DNA of 64,000 nt. Origin: Alphaproteobacteria bacterium. GTDB lineage: Bacteria > Pseudomonadota > Alphaproteobacteria > UBA8366 > Aestuariispiraceae. The position numbers were made by a program, and so were the translations under genes. The stretch lies in contig JAWPMN010000001.1 in the NCBI GenBank assembly GCA_033344895.1, positions 3,294,001-3,358,000 on the forward strand, written 5' to 3'. Below are positions 8,489 to 19,189 of this stretch, piece by piece; position 1 is the first letter of the stretch, and each line of letters begins with the position of its first letter. The notes under the pieces were generated by a model, which was not told where the DNA came from, ran no database searches, and was given only the letters and a program-made list of their open reading frames with translations.

Positions 8489-8842
8489 CTAGTCGGCGTC
8501 CTCCATCTCGAACATCTCCAGGTTCAGCGGGACGCTTTCGCCTAGCCACATTGCCCCGTGCTTGTGGTCCCAAAGATCGTCGCCGGTCAGAGGGTGCACG
8601 AAGACGGTCAGCCCGTTGCGATGCACGTTCAGCCACGGGATCACCGCGGCGAACTTTTCCGCCGGCATCAGAAGCTGGCAGGACCACTTCGGGTGTGGCC
8701 CGACCAGGCGTTCGTGGACTCGCCCCATACGCAGCCCGAACCGATCCCGGGCGGCTTCGCACAAAGCCCGGGCGCGGGGCAGGGATTCCGCATCGAAATA
8801 CACGTGGGCATGGTAGCCGCCGATATCGCTCACTTCTGTCAT
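8489..8842 (-). CDS. DOPA 4,5-dioxygenase family protein
   Basis: A 117-residue protein of the bacterial/fungal DOPA 4,5-dioxygenase family (PF08883-like), single-domain extradiol-type enzymes related to those making betalain or muscaflavin precursors. YHAHVYFD, GPHPKWSCQL and FVHPLTGDDLWDH carry the conserved histidines likely to bind metal. The ATG at 8842 places the HAHVYF motif about 10 residues from the start, as usual; an upstream frame to 8884 is less likely. It is convergent with the aminotransferase, and the physiological substrate is unknown. Confidence 0.82.
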   Translation of the reverse strand: MTEVSDIGGYHAHVYFDAESLPRARALCEAARDRFGLRMGRVHERLVGPHPKWSCQLLMPAEKFAAVIPWLNVHRNGLTVFVHPLTGDDLWDHKHGAMWLGESVPLNLEMFEMEDAD

Positions 8843-8973
8843 CGGGAAATTGTGCGGCGGGGTCGCAGTGCTGGCAAGCCGCAATGCCCGTCAAACTTGA
8901 CCATCCCCGGCGGCGCGCGTAGCTATGCGGCTCATTTTCTGGACATTTGAATAGTGGTGCGGACGGACGCGGT

Positions 8974-10014
<1,041 letters not shown>

Positions 10015-10019
10015 TCCGC

Positions 10020-10970
10020 ATGGTGTTGGACCGGTCCGAACCGATATTCGTCGCGGGCCATCGCGGCCTGGTCGGCTCCGCGGTCTGCCGGGCGCTGGAG
10101 GCGGCGGGCTACACCAATCTGATCACGCGTCGCTCCGCCGAACTGGATCTGCGTGATCAGGCGGCAGTCCGGGACTTTTTCCGCGCCGAAAGACCGCGGC
10201 ATGTGGTCTGCGCCGCGGCGAAGGTCGGCGGAATCGTTGCCAACAACGATTATCCCGGCACCTTCATCCACGACAATCTGGCGATCCAGACAAACGTCAT
10301 CGAATCCTGCCGCGAGACCGGCGTGGACAAGCTTATCTATCTGGGCTCGACCTGCATCTATCCGAAACACGCGCCGCAGCCGATCAAGGAAGAGCATCTG
10401 TTGACCGGTCCGCTGGAGCCGACCAACGAGGCTTATGCGGTAGCCAAGATCGCCGGTCTGATGATGTGCCGCGCCTATGCCAAACAGTACGGCATGAAGT
10501 CGGTCACCCTGATGGCGACCAATCTCTACGGCCCCGGGGACAATTTCGACCTTGAGAAGAGCCACGTCATCCCGGCACTGATGCGCAAGGCGCACGAGGC
10601 GAAACTGGCGGGTGCCGACACGATGACGATTTGGGGCAGCGGTACGCCGTTGCGTGAATTCCTGCATGTCGACGATATGGCCAATGCCGCGCGGTTCTGC
10701 CTGGAGAACGACGTCCCGTACGACATGGTCAATGTCGGTTCCGGTGAAGAACTGCCCATCGCGGAACTGGCATCTCTTATCCGGGATGTCGTCGGTTTTG
10801 AAGGCACGCTGGTCTTTGACAAGACCAAGCCCGATGGCACCCCGCGCAAGCTTGCGGATTCCAGCCGTCTGCGCGGACTTGGCTGGGCGCCGCAGGTGGC
10901 GTTGCGCGACGGACTGGCGGAAACCTATCGGTGGTTTCTGGGGTCGACGGACGCCAGACTGTCGGTCTAG
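10020..10970 (+). CDS. fcl: GDP-L-fucose synthase
   Basis: Epimerase/reductase converting the Gmd product to GDP-L-fucose with NADPH. It has 316 residues. IFVAGHRGLVGSAVCR is the Rossmann motif, and FLGSTCIYP-like sequence (YLGSTCIYPKHAPQPI) and NEAYAVAKIAGL contain the catalytic Ser and Tyr-Lys. TNLYGPGDNFD and GSGTPLREFLHVDD are hallmark Fcl stretches. It sits 5 bases after gmd and 3 bases before a membrane transporter gene. No glycosyltransferase follows, so the fucosylated product is not indicated here. Confidence 0.96.
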   Translation: MVLDRSEPIFVAGHRGLVGSAVCRALEAAGYTNLITRRSAELDLRDQAAVRDFFRAERPRHVVCAAAKVGGIVANNDYPGTFIHDNLAIQTNVIESCRETGVDKLIYLGSTCIYPKHAPQPIKEEHLLTGPLEPTNEAYAVAKIAGLMMCRAYAKQYGMKSVTLMATNLYGPGDNFDLEKSHVIPALMRKAHEAKLAGADTMTIWGSGTPLREFLHVDDMANAARFCLENDVPYDMVNVGSGEELPIAELASLIRDVVGFEGTLVFDKTKPDGTPRKLADSSRLRGLGWAPQVALRDGLAETYRWFLGSTDARLSV

Positions 10971-10973
10971 GCA

Positions 10974-12350
10974 ATGTCCGGGCTGGCCAGGCCGACGGCA
11001 CTGCTCGCGCTGGCGGGTCTGACCTCGGCCGCCCTGGTTGCCTTCCTGGACCCGCTGGGGCTGGGCCCGTCCGTGGCGCCGGTCGCCGGCCTGATCGTCG
11101 GGACGATCACGCTCTATGCCACGGGCGTAACCTCCGAACATGTCACGGCACTTCTGTTCTTCACCATAGCGATGGTGTTCGCCATCGCTCCGGCTTCGCT
11201 GATCTTCTCCGGTTTCGCCAGCAAGGCGTTCTGGTTGGTTCTGTCCGGCCTTATCCTCGGCGCGGCGATCAACCAGACAGGACTGGGTGCCCGGGTGGCG
11301 CGGGCGTTGGCGCGCCTGTTTCCGCCGACATATGGCGGCTTGCTGGCCGGACTGGTCTTCGTTGCCATGACCATCGCCTTCTTCATGCCTTCCAGCATGG
11401 GTCGGGTGGTGCTGCTGATGCCCATCGCGCTGGCGCTGGCGGACCGCTACGGGCTGCGCGAGGGGCGGATCGGCCGGGTCGGGGTGGCACTGACGACCGG
11501 TTTCGCCTGTTTCAACCCGCCGAACGGCATTCTGCCGGCGACCGTACCGAACATGGTCTTCGTCGGGGCGGTGGAGAAGCAATACGGGATCGCGCCGCTC
11601 TATGGCGAATGGTTGCTGCTGCACTTCCCGTTTCTCGGCCTCTTCAAGGCGGCGGTGATCTGCGCGGTCGCCTGGTACCTTTTCCGCGATCGGGTGGAAA
11701 TCGATAGCAGCGATATCGAAACCGCACCGATGAGTGCGCCCGAAAAGCGATTGGCCGTCATTCTGATCTGCGTGCTGGTCGGATGGGCCACCGATGTCCT
11801 GCACGGCGTGTCGCCGGCCTGGATCGGTCTGACTGCCGCGTCAGCCTGCCTGCTGCCGGGGATCGGTGTGCTCGGCAATGACGCCTTCAAGCAGGTCAAT
11901 GTCGGCCTCGTCATCTATGTCGCAGGCATCCTGGCTCTGGGCGCCCTGATCGCGGATAGCGGCCTGGGGGCACAGTTGGGGGCCGCGATGGCGGAGATCC
12001 TGCCGCTGGCCGAAGGGGAGGGATTGCTGAATTACTATTCCCTTGCTCTGGGCGGCGGGGTGATTTCGCTGGTGACGACCATGCCGGGCCTCCCCGCCGT
12101 GATGGTGCCGCTGGTCGAACCCCTGCGTGAGGCCTCCGGCCTGCCGCTCGAAACCTCCCTTGCTGCAGTGGTTCTGTCCTATTCGACCACGTTGCTGCCC
12201 TATCAGGCACCGCCCATCATTCTGGCCATCGCGCTGGGCGGGGCACGGCTTTCCGACGCCACGAAGCTGGTGCTTCTCGTGGCGGCGCTCAGCTTTGCCG
12301 TCCTGCTGCCGTTGAACTTCCTCTGGTGGCGCGTCCTCGGCATGATTTAA
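10974..12350 (+). CDS. SLC13/DASS-type anion transporter
   Basis: A 458-residue polytopic membrane protein with about 11-12 hydrophobic segments, resembling divalent anion:Na+ symporters (CitT/SLC13) and the wider ion-transporter superfamily. FFMPSSMGRVVLLMPIALAL and FNPPNGILPATVPNMVF look like the two repeated hairpin/substrate regions of this fold. The substrate could be a dicarboxylate, sulfate or another anion and cannot be told from sequence. It begins 3 bases after fcl, so it is probably cotranscribed with GDP-fucose synthesis, which is not an obvious partnership. Confidence 0.75.
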   Translation: MSGLARPTALLALAGLTSAALVAFLDPLGLGPSVAPVAGLIVGTITLYATGVTSEHVTALLFFTIAMVFAIAPASLIFSGFASKAFWLVLSGLILGAAINQTGLGARVARALARLFPPTYGGLLAGLVFVAMTIAFFMPSSMGRVVLLMPIALALADRYGLREGRIGRVGVALTTGFACFNPPNGILPATVPNMVFVGAVEKQYGIAPLYGEWLLLHFPFLGLFKAAVICAVAWYLFRDRVEIDSSDIETAPMSAPEKRLAVILICVLVGWATDVLHGVSPAWIGLTAASACLLPGIGVLGNDAFKQVNVGLVIYVAGILALGALIADSGLGAQLGAAMAEILPLAEGEGLLNYYSLALGGGVISLVTTMPGLPAVMVPLVEPLREASGLPLETSLAAVVLSYSTTLLPYQAPPIILAIALGGARLSDATKLVLLVAALSFAVLLPLNFLWWRVLGMI

Positions 12351-12451
12351 GGCATTTTGGGGGAATTGAGGGACATCAAGGCGGCGACCGCTCCTTCGGC
12401 GTATTATGTCTTAGGCTGATCAACCGGCCGGATACGAAAAGGAGCACGCAG

Positions 12452-13282
12452 ATGAGCCTTAAACGCATTCTGGTTCACTATGACGGTACCGAGCGTGGTG
12501 ACCGCGCGCTGAGCGCGGCGCTGCAATTCGCGGAGGCGCAGGACGCCCATCTGATCGGCTGTGCCATCGAGATGGAGCCACGCATTCCAACCTATGCCGC
12601 GGCGCAGATCCCTGCCGATGTCGTGGACGCGCTGATTCAGGAGCAACACCGGCTCGTTGCCGATGCTCGGTCCAAATTCGAAGGCAAAGTCCAGGCCGCG
12701 GGTCGCCAGGACCGATCGGAGTTCGTGGAGGGGCGAGGGGATATGGTTCAGGTCCTGTGCCGAGTCGGCCGGGGCTGCGACCTGATCGTCGTCGGGCAGG
12801 CGAAGCCGGATGAAGAGCCGGCGGAAATAGAGGAATTGCCGGACAATCTGGTTCTGGCCGCCGGCCGCCCGGTCCTGATCATTCCGTATATCGGGCAGAA
12901 AAAACCGGCAGGAGGACATGTCCTGTTGTGCTGGACCAATACCCGAGAGGCGGCACGCGCAATGGCGGATGCTTTGCCGCTGTTCAATTCGGCTTCTGAG
13001 GTAACCATTCTGACTGCCGGTCTGGATACGCCCACGGATGAATATATCGGCGACGATCCGGCGCGGTATCTGTCGGCACATGGCGTCCGAACAGAAATCC
13101 GGCGGTCGACATCGGCGGGAATCGACGCCGGGACCGCGATCCTGAACGAGGCGTCGGATATTGGTGCGGATCTGATCGTGATGGGGGCCTATGGCCATTC
13201 CAGGCTGCGTGAGACCATCATGGGCGGTGCGACGCGCACGGTTCTGAGGGGGATGATCGCACCGGTTCTGATGTCCCACTGA
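12452..13282 (+). CDS. Universal stress protein, tandem UspA domains
   Basis: A 276-residue cytoplasmic protein with two UspA domains. Domain 1 runs from RILVHYDGTERGDRAL to about residue 145, and domain 2 from HVLLCWTNTREAARAM to the end. The second domain ends with LIVMGAYGHSRLRETIMGGA, the Usp ATP-binding G-2x-G-9x-G type loop. The first domain has a degenerate version (LIVVGQAKPDEE), so probably only domain 2 binds nucleotide. AAAAGGAG precedes the ATG at 12452. It is a stand-alone gene between the DASS transporter and a convergent TAXI gene. Confidence 0.92.
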   Translation: MSLKRILVHYDGTERGDRALSAALQFAEAQDAHLIGCAIEMEPRIPTYAAAQIPADVVDALIQEQHRLVADARSKFEGKVQAAGRQDRSEFVEGRGDMVQVLCRVGRGCDLIVVGQAKPDEEPAEIEELPDNLVLAAGRPVLIIPYIGQKKPAGGHVLLCWTNTREAARAMADALPLFNSASEVTILTAGLDTPTDEYIGDDPARYLSAHGVRTEIRRSTSAGIDAGTAILNEASDIGADLIVMGAYGHSRLRETIMGGATRTVLRGMIAPVLMSH

Positions 13283-13308
13283 TCCGCAGGTGTGTCGGCG
13301 GGCGGGGT

Positions 13309-14376
13309 TCAGCCGGTTCGCGACACTTCGCTGTAATAGGCCGCGGCGCCCGGATGGGGCGGAATGAGGCCCTGGGGCTGGCCCTCCCCTATGGTGGGGA
13401 ACCGATGGCCGGGATTGTTCAGGTTGAACACGTCGGCGGTACTGCTCTGCCACAAGGCCTGCGTGATCGCCCGGATCAACTCGGCATCCATGCTTTCCCG
13501 CACGACCCAGTGAACACCCAGTTTTGCTGTGTCCGCCTCCTCCGTGCCGCGATAGGCCCCGATCGGTATGCGGCCGTTCTTCAGGAATGGGAAGAAGGGT
13601 TTCAGCGTCTCCATCGTCAGGGGATCGATGGGCAGCAGCCGGATATCGATCTCGTCCGTCAGTTCGACAACCGCGTCGATCGGATAGGCCCCCATGTCGA
13701 AGAACGCATCGATCTCGCCACTGATCAAGCGATCTGCGGCCGGTCCCGGGCCCAGCCGGACGGGGTGGATCTCGGTCATGTTCAGGCCATTGGCCCGCAG
13801 CAGAACGTCGACGATCCGGTCGGTGCCGGATCCGTTCGGACCGACGGACACGACCTTGTCATGCAGGTCGCGGATCGACCGGATACCGGAATCGGCCCGG
13901 ACCACAGCATGAAGCGAGACCGGTATCAGATCGGCGATTACCCGAAGGTCGGGCACGCCGCGACCGTCTGAAAACGGACCGCCCCCCTTGTAAGCCCAGT
14001 AGGCGATGTCGGCATAGACGAGGGCGGATTCCAGCTCGTTGTTGCGCAGATCGCGGATGCTGGGGATCGACCCTTCGCGCGATTGCGCGACCGCAATCAG
14101 CCCGGGCACGCCGCAGACGCCGCCTTCGTCACACGGGCTGCTGCCCGGCGGGCGACTGATCCCGGCGGATATCGCCGTGCCTAGACTGTAGAGGGTTTCC
14201 GATGGTGGGCCGGTACCGATGCGAAAGAAGGTCAGCGCCTCCCGGCTTTCCGCTTCAGCCAGTCCCGGTACTGCCGCGCAGGCAAAACCGGCGAGGCCGC
14301 TTGCCAATACCTGACGCCGATCCGGCAATGCACAGCGCATGCCGGGGCTCGGGCGCAGGCTGGGCTTTGAGGCCAT
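13309..14376 (-). CDS. TAXI-family TRAP solute-binding protein
   Basis: A 355-residue periplasmic binding protein of the TAXI (TRAP-associated extracytoplasmic immunogenic) family. It has a Tat-like signal, where DRRQVLASGLAGFACAAVPG follows a basic start, and cleavage is likely near AEA. FFRIGTGPPSETLYSLGTAI and VSVGPNGSGTDRIVDVLL are TAXI motifs, and DAFFDMGAYP and the AYRGTEEADT region are conserved. No TRAP membrane subunit is adjacent, so it is an orphan receptor that must pair with a permease elsewhere. Two twin-arginine-like residues suggest Tat export but this is not certain. Confidence 0.83.
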   Translation of the reverse strand: MASKPSLRPSPGMRCALPDRRQVLASGLAGFACAAVPGLAEAESREALTFFRIGTGPPSETLYSLGTAISAGISRPPGSSPCDEGGVCGVPGLIAVAQSREGSIPSIRDLRNNELESALVYADIAYWAYKGGGPFSDGRGVPDLRVIADLIPVSLHAVVRADSGIRSIRDLHDKVVSVGPNGSGTDRIVDVLLRANGLNMTEIHPVRLGPGPAADRLISGEIDAFFDMGAYPIDAVVELTDEIDIRLLPIDPLTMETLKPFFPFLKNGRIPIGAYRGTEEADTAKLGVHWVVRESMDAELIRAITQALWQSSTADVFNLNNPGHRFPTIGEGQPQGLIPPHPGAAAYYSEVSRTG

Positions 14377-14433
14377 GGCCGAATTCCTTGTCTGGAGTGA
14401 CCCTGAATTTTTAAGCCTTGAAGGCGACCGACG

Positions 14434-15453
14434 TCAAATCCCGGTCTGTTGAAGCGGCTTCAATCCGGGAGGTGTCGCGTAGCAACCGGCCAGTTCCGCC
14501 TTCAGCTTCGTCAATGCGTAGACAGTCCGCATGGTTTCCGATGGTGTGCCGACCATGTCCGCGATTTCGATTGCCGCGCCCAGGATGGCTTCCAACTCGA
14601 TTGGCCGTCCCCGGTCTATATCCTGCAGCATGGACGTGCGAAACGCGCCGAGCTTTGCCGCCCCCTCAAGCCGCTTGTCGATGCTGAGCGGCATGGTCAG
14701 CCCCAAGCCGGTCGAACACAGGGTCTCGAACTCTGCCATCATGCGGCGCCCGACGTCGCGCACGTTACTATCGGCAGTCAGTTCCGCCATCGTGCCGCCG
14801 ATGATTACGGAAATCGGGTTTGCCCAAAGATTGCCCATCAGTTTGTTCATGACCTCCGCCCGGATGTTCGGTGTGACCGGCGCTGGGATGCCGGATGTTT
14901 CGAACAATTCGGCGACATCGGTGAGGAAACCCGTGTCGTCACCGGACGCACCACCGATTACCAGCTTTCGCACCCCGGCGCTGACGACCGTGTACGGCGC
15001 CTGAATCTCGGCTGCCAGATAGACGGCACAGCCGATGATGCACGCCGGGTCGAAGGTCCTTGCCAGGGTACCGGTCGGATCGACACGGTGCAGGACGCGC
15101 CCGTCCAGTTCGCCGCCGATCCCCTGAAAGAACCACCAGGGGACCCCGTTGATGGCGGTCAGAATTCGGGTTTTCGGTCCGACCAGCGGTTGGATGGCGG
15201 GTAACGCCCCTTCGATCTGATGCGCCTTGACGGCAATCACGACAAGGTCCTGATGGCCATGACCGGCGGGATCGTCCGTCACACGCGGCGCCACCGTGAA
15301 GCGCTGATCCCCCTCATCGAAGGCGATACCCCCGTCGCGGATCTTCGCCAGGGTTTCCCCTCTGGCAACCAGCAACGGATCGCAACCGGATTTGGCCAGC
15401 AGGGCGCCCAGCATGCCGCCGATCGCCCCGGCGCCGACTATCGCAATGCGCAT
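14434..15453 (-). CDS. Ketopantoate reductase family (PanE/ApbA-like) oxidoreductase
   Basis: A 339-residue NADP-dependent enzyme. MRIAIVGAGAIGGMLGALLA is the N-terminal Rossmann motif, VVIAVKAHQ and ILTAINGVPWWFF form the central conserved block, and NKLMGNLWANPISVI contains the catalytic Lys-Asn region of 2-dehydropantoate 2-reductases. It is longer than PanE (about 300) and lies away from other pantothenate genes, so a different 2-keto acid may be the substrate. The ATG at 15453 gives the expected N-terminus. The aap operon terminator lies just upstream. Confidence 0.82.
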   Translation of the reverse strand: MRIAIVGAGAIGGMLGALLAKSGCDPLLVARGETLAKIRDGGIAFDEGDQRFTVAPRVTDDPAGHGHQDLVVIAVKAHQIEGALPAIQPLVGPKTRILTAINGVPWWFFQGIGGELDGRVLHRVDPTGTLARTFDPACIIGCAVYLAAEIQAPYTVVSAGVRKLVIGGASGDDTGFLTDVAELFETSGIPAPVTPNIRAEVMNKLMGNLWANPISVIIGGTMAELTADSNVRDVGRRMMAEFETLCSTGLGLTMPLSIDKRLEGAAKLGAFRTSMLQDIDRGRPIELEAILGAAIEIADMVGTPSETMRTVYALTKLKAELAGCYATPPGLKPLQQTGI

Positions 15454-15513
15454 TCGATACTCCCCCAACTCGATTCCTTGCCCGGCGCTTTTACCCGGCA
15501 AGCAGGGAAAAGA

Positions 15514-15550
15514 AAACGGGCGCTGCCGATCCCGTCAGCAGCGCCCGTTT
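15514..15550 (-). terminator. Terminator of the aap operon
   Basis: Inverted repeat AAACGGGCGCTGC (15514-15526) with GCAGCGCCCGTTT (15538-15550), a 13-bp perfect stem and an 11-base loop. On the minus strand it is followed by TTTTCTTTTC-like sequence. It lies 58 bases after the aapP stop and before the PanE-like gene. Confidence 0.85.
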
Positions 15551-15607
15551 CCGCTGAGGTTCATCCCGACGATGCGGCGATGACCTCCCCCCCTAAACGT
15601 GGACCGA

Positions 15608-16387
15608 TCAGTGGTTCAGAATCTGGCTCAGGAACAGCTTGGTCCGGTCGTTCTGCGGATTGGTGAAGAACTCTTCCGGTTCGTTCTCCTCGATGATCTC
15701 GCCGCCATCCATGAAGATGACGCGGTCGGCGACCTTGCGGGCGAAACCCATTTCGTGCGTCACGCACAGCATGGTCATGCCGGTCTTGGCGAGGTCGATC
15801 ATCGTGTCCAGAACCTCCGAGATCATCTCGGGGTCGAGCGCCGATGTCGGCTCATCGAACAGCATGATGCGCGGGTTCATGCACAGCGAGCGCGCAATGG
15901 CCACGCGCTGCTGCTGACCGCCGGAAAGCTGGCCCGGGTATTTGTGGGCCTGTTCCGGGATCTTCACCTTGTTGAGGAAGTGCATCGCGGTTTCTTCCGC
16001 TTCCTGCTTCGGCGTCTTGCGTACCCAGATCGGGGCAAGTGTGCAGTTTTCCAGCACGGTCAGGTGCGGGAACAGGTTGAAGTGCTGAAACACCATCCCG
16101 ACCTCGCGACGGATCGCGTCGATATTCTTCAGGTCGTTCGTCAGTTCGATCCCATCGACGATGATCTGGCCCTGCTGGTGTTCCTCCAGCCGGTTGATGC
16201 AGCGGATCATCGTGGACTTGCCGGACCCGGACGGGCCGCAGATGACGATCCGTTCGCCGCGCGGAACGGTCAGGTTGATGTTCTTCAGCACATGGAACTC
16301 GCCGTACCACTTGTGCATCTGGTTGATCTGGATCGCCACCTCATCGGTGTTGACCATGCTTTCAGCTTTTCCAGCGACGTCGCTCAT
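15608..16387 (-). CDS. aapP: AapP, L-amino acid ABC transporter ATPase
   Basis: A 259-residue ATP-binding subunit of the polar amino acid ABC family. Walker A is GPSGSGKST, the Q-loop falls in [20 protein letters not shown], the signature is [13 protein letters not shown], and Walker B is [14 protein letters not shown] with the switch His in [27 protein letters not shown] is typical of AapP/GlnQ. It is the last gene of the minus-strand aapJQMP operon, 24 bases after aapM, and energises import through AapQ/AapM. Confidence 0.96.
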   Translation of the reverse strand: MSDVAGKAESMVNTDEVAIQINQMHKWYGEFHVLKNINLTVPRGERIVICGPSGSGKSTMIRCINRLEEHQQGQIIVDGIELTNDLKNIDAIRREVGMVFQHFNLFPHLTVLENCTLAPIWVRKTPKQEAEETAMHFLNKVKIPEQAHKYPGQLSGGQQQRVAIARSLCMNPRIMLFDEPTSALDPEMISEVLDTMIDLAKTGMTMLCVTHEMGFARKVADRVIFMDGGEIIEENEPEEFFTNPQNDRTKLFLSQILNH

Positions 16388-16411
16388 GACGGTTTTCCTT
16401 TATTCGCAATC

Positions 16412-17791
16412 TTATCGTTTGTGGCCGGTATGGAGTTTCCGCTCGAGATAGAGCGAATACCGCGACATGCCGAAACACGAGACGAAGAAGAACAGGGCCA
16501 CGAAGATGTAGACTTCGGTGGACAGGCCGTTCCAGGCCGGGTCCGAAATGGCCGTCTTGCCGACCCCAAGGATATCGAGCAGCCCGATGATCAGCACCAG
16601 TGTCGTATCCTTGTAGAGGCCGATGAAGGTGTTCACGATCCCGGGGATCGAGACCTTCAGGGCCTGCGGCAGGATGATCAGGCGCATGGTCTGCCAATAC
16701 TTTAGGCCCATCGCATCGGCGGCTTCGAACTGGCCCTTCGGCAGCGATTGCAGACCGCCGCGAATGACCTCCGCCATGTAGGCGGATGCGAACAGCGTCA
16801 CCATGATCAGCACCCGCAGCAGCAGATCGAAATCCGTACCGGGCGGCAGGAAATAGCTGAGCATGGTCGATGCCACGAACAGCAGCGTGATCAGCGGGAC
16901 GCCGCGGATGAACTCGATGAACATGATGCACAGCGTCTTGATCGCCGGCAGGTTGGAATACCGGCCGAGAGCCAGGACGATGCCGATCGGCAGGGACAGC
17001 GTGATGCCGGTGACCCCGATGATGATCGTCAGCAGAACACCGCCGAACAGGTGGGTGTCCACCGGTTCGAAGATGTAGATGTCCGATGCCGAGTTCGTCA
17101 GGCCGATCGCATCCGGAAGTGCAATCCAGAGAGCGTCGGACAGGAACAGGGCCACGAGGACAAATCCCGCCGGCACAATCCCGACCACCTGGGCAAGGGC
17201 GTTGCCCGTGCGCCGGCCATAGACGGTCAGCGCAACGGCCGCCGCGAAGATGACCAGCCAGGTTACCGGACCGGAAATGCCTTCGGAGAGATGCATGCTC
17301 TCGACGGAAATCGGTCCGACGATCAGCAGCACCGCCAGCAGCGGATAGATCAGGGAGAAGACGATCAGCTTTTCCCGGTAGGGCACCTTGTCGAACAGGA
17401 CCGGGGCCAGGGCCACGAACAGCAGCACGAAGGCCAGGTTCGGGCGCCAGCGCTCTTCTTCGGGATAGAACCCATAGGTGAAGACCGAAATCCGCTCGTC
17501 GATGAACGCCCAGCAGGCGCCCGTCGCGATCTCCCGGCATTCGGCACGGGACGAGCCCTCGAATGCCGCATTGAAGAAGAAGTAGTCCAGGATCCCCGGA
17601 ACCATCAGGTACAGCAGGTAGACCGCGACGATCGTCAGGATCGTATTGGTCACGCTGCCAAACAGATTGTCCTTGGCCCATTTCACGGGGCCGACAAGGT
17701 TGCGGGGCGGCGGCAGATCAGGATGTTCACCGGGCTTGTATTCCGGCGGGCTGGTCTGCATCGGCTCGTAGGATTGCGTCGTAATGCTCAT
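16412..17791 (-). CDS. aapM: AapM, L-amino acid ABC transporter permease
   Basis: A 459-residue inner-membrane permease. The N-terminal half has several extra hydrophobic segments, typical of AapM rather than short GlnP-type permeases. The C-terminal half has the HisM-type domain with the ABC-coupling EAA loop (EAADAMGLKYWQTMRLIILP). A long cytoplasmic N-terminus, rich in Pro, precedes the first membrane segment (TNTILTIVAVYLLYLMVPGI). It lies 10 bases after aapQ and 24 before aapP. Confidence 0.95.
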   Translation of the reverse strand: MSITTQSYEPMQTSPPEYKPGEHPDLPPPRNLVGPVKWAKDNLFGSVTNTILTIVAVYLLYLMVPGILDYFFFNAAFEGSSRAECREIATGACWAFIDERISVFTYGFYPEEERWRPNLAFVLLFVALAPVLFDKVPYREKLIVFSLIYPLLAVLLIVGPISVESMHLSEGISGPVTWLVIFAAAVALTVYGRRTGNALAQVVGIVPAGFVLVALFLSDALWIALPDAIGLTNSASDIYIFEPVDTHLFGGVLLTIIIGVTGITLSLPIGIVLALGRYSNLPAIKTLCIMFIEFIRGVPLITLLFVASTMLSYFLPPGTDFDLLLRVLIMVTLFASAYMAEVIRGGLQSLPKGQFEAADAMGLKYWQTMRLIILPQALKVSIPGIVNTFIGLYKDTTLVLIIGLLDILGVGKTAISDPAWNGLSTEVYIFVALFFFVSCFGMSRYSLYLERKLHTGHKR

Positions 17792-17801
17792 CTCTGACCT
17801 C

Positions 17802-18995
17802 CTACCGCTCGATCAGCTTGATACGTTTGTTGTACCAGTTCATGAACGATGAAATGGCCAGCGAGATGGTGAGATAGATCGCCATCAGCAGCAGCATGCA
17901 TTCCATTTCGCGGCCGGTCTGGTTCAGCGTGATGCCGCCCAGGGTGGCCGTGACGTCCATGTAACCGATGGCGATCGCCAGCGACGAGTTCTTCGTCAGG
18001 TTCAGATACTGGCTGGTCAGCGGCGGCACGATGACCCGCAGCGCCTGCGGGATAACCACCAGCTGAAGCGTACGATTGCTTCGCAGACCCAGAGCCCCGG
18101 CGGCTTCCGTCTGGCCGTAGTTGACCGCCAGAATGCCCGCGCGGACGATTTCGGCGATGAAGGCCGAGGTGTAGAGCGCCAGCGCCAGCGTCAGAGCCAT
18201 CAGTTCCGGCTTGACGGTCACACCGCCCTTGAAGTTGAAGCCCTTCAGTTCCGGAATGCTCCATTCGATCGGCATGCCGGTGACCAGGAACACGACGATC
18301 GGTGCGCCGATCACAAGGCCCAGTGACACCCACAGGACCGGCAGGATCTTGCCCGTCTCGTCCTGGACCTTCTTAGCATGGCGCTTGTAGATCACCGCGC
18401 CGACAATGCCGGCGACGAAGACGAAGGCGCTTGCCCAGAACAAGGGTTCGAAGGTCGGGCTCGGCATGTTGATGCCGCGGTTCGAGAAGAAGAACGTCTC
18501 TGCGATGTCCCCCGCCTGTTTCGGATGCGGCAGCGTGTGCACGACGAAACCGTGCATCAGCAGGATCCACAGCAGGACCGGAACGTTCCGGACCACCTCG
18601 ACATAGCAGTAGACCATCTTGTTCATCAGCAGGTTCTTGCTAAGCCGCAGAACCCCGAGAACGAACCCGACGATCGTCGCCAGAAAGACACCGCAGATGG
18701 CGACGGCGAAGGTGTTCATCACCCCCACGACCGCCGCGCGAAGGTGCGAACTGCGCGACGAATATTCGATGAACGTCTGGTTGATGTCGTAGCTGGACGG
18801 TTCGAGAAGGAAGGCGAAGCCCAGATCCTTACCAATCCGCTCCAGGTTGATGGCGGCGTTCCGAGCCAGATAGAAGACGGCTGCGAACACCACCGCGATG
18901 GTGAAGATCTGGATGATTACCTGCCGTGCCTCCCGATTGTACCAGAGGCTGAGCAGGCCGGCGCTTTGCCGATCCGAGTCAGCTACAGCGGACAT
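17802..18995 (-). CDS. aapQ: AapQ, L-amino acid ABC transporter permease
   Basis: A 397-residue permease paired with AapM. Early LLSLWYNREARQVIIQIFTI and ERIGKDLGFAFLLEPSSYDI are AapQ hallmarks. A central insertion with a hydrophobic hairpin follows the first membrane segments, and the EAA loop EAAGALGLRSNRTLQLVVIP is near the C-terminus. It is separated from aapJ by a 194-base gap containing a strong hairpin, so its expression is probably lower than that of the binding protein. Confidence 0.96.
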   Translation of the reverse strand: MSAVADSDRQSAGLLSLWYNREARQVIIQIFTIAVVFAAVFYLARNAAINLERIGKDLGFAFLLEPSSYDINQTFIEYSSRSSHLRAAVVGVMNTFAVAICGVFLATIVGFVLGVLRLSKNLLMNKMVYCYVEVVRNVPVLLWILLMHGFVVHTLPHPKQAGDIAETFFFSNRGINMPSPTFEPLFWASAFVFVAGIVGAVIYKRHAKKVQDETGKILPVLWVSLGLVIGAPIVVFLVTGMPIEWSIPELKGFNFKGGVTVKPELMALTLALALYTSAFIAEIVRAGILAVNYGQTEAAGALGLRSNRTLQLVVIPQALRVIVPPLTSQYLNLTKNSSLAIAIGYMDVTATLGGITLNQTGREMECMLLLMAIYLTISLAISSFMNWYNKRIKLIER

Positions 18996-19148
18996 GATAT
19001 AGATACTCCCCGAGCGTTAACACTTACGGTCCCCCAAATTTCTGTAAGGGCTGGGCCCAGTCGAGGGCAGGGGCAATCCCGTAAAATAATCGGGATATGG
19101 TCTGCCCGGAAAATCGACAAACGCATGGAAAATTGAAATTAAAGAAGA

Positions 19149-19176
19149 TCGGGGCGGCACTTGCGTGCCGCCCCGA
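19149..19176 (-). terminator. Intercistronic hairpin between aapJ and aapQMP
   Basis: TCGGGGCGGCAC (19149-19160) pairs perfectly with GTGCCGCCCCGA (19165-19176) around a 4-base loop, 14 bases downstream of the aapJ stop. On the minus strand it is followed by TCTTCTTTAATTTC. It is probably a partial terminator or 3'-end stabiliser that lets aapJ exceed the membrane subunits, as in many binding-protein operons. Confidence 0.8.
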
Positions 19177-19189
19177 CATTCATTCGGTC

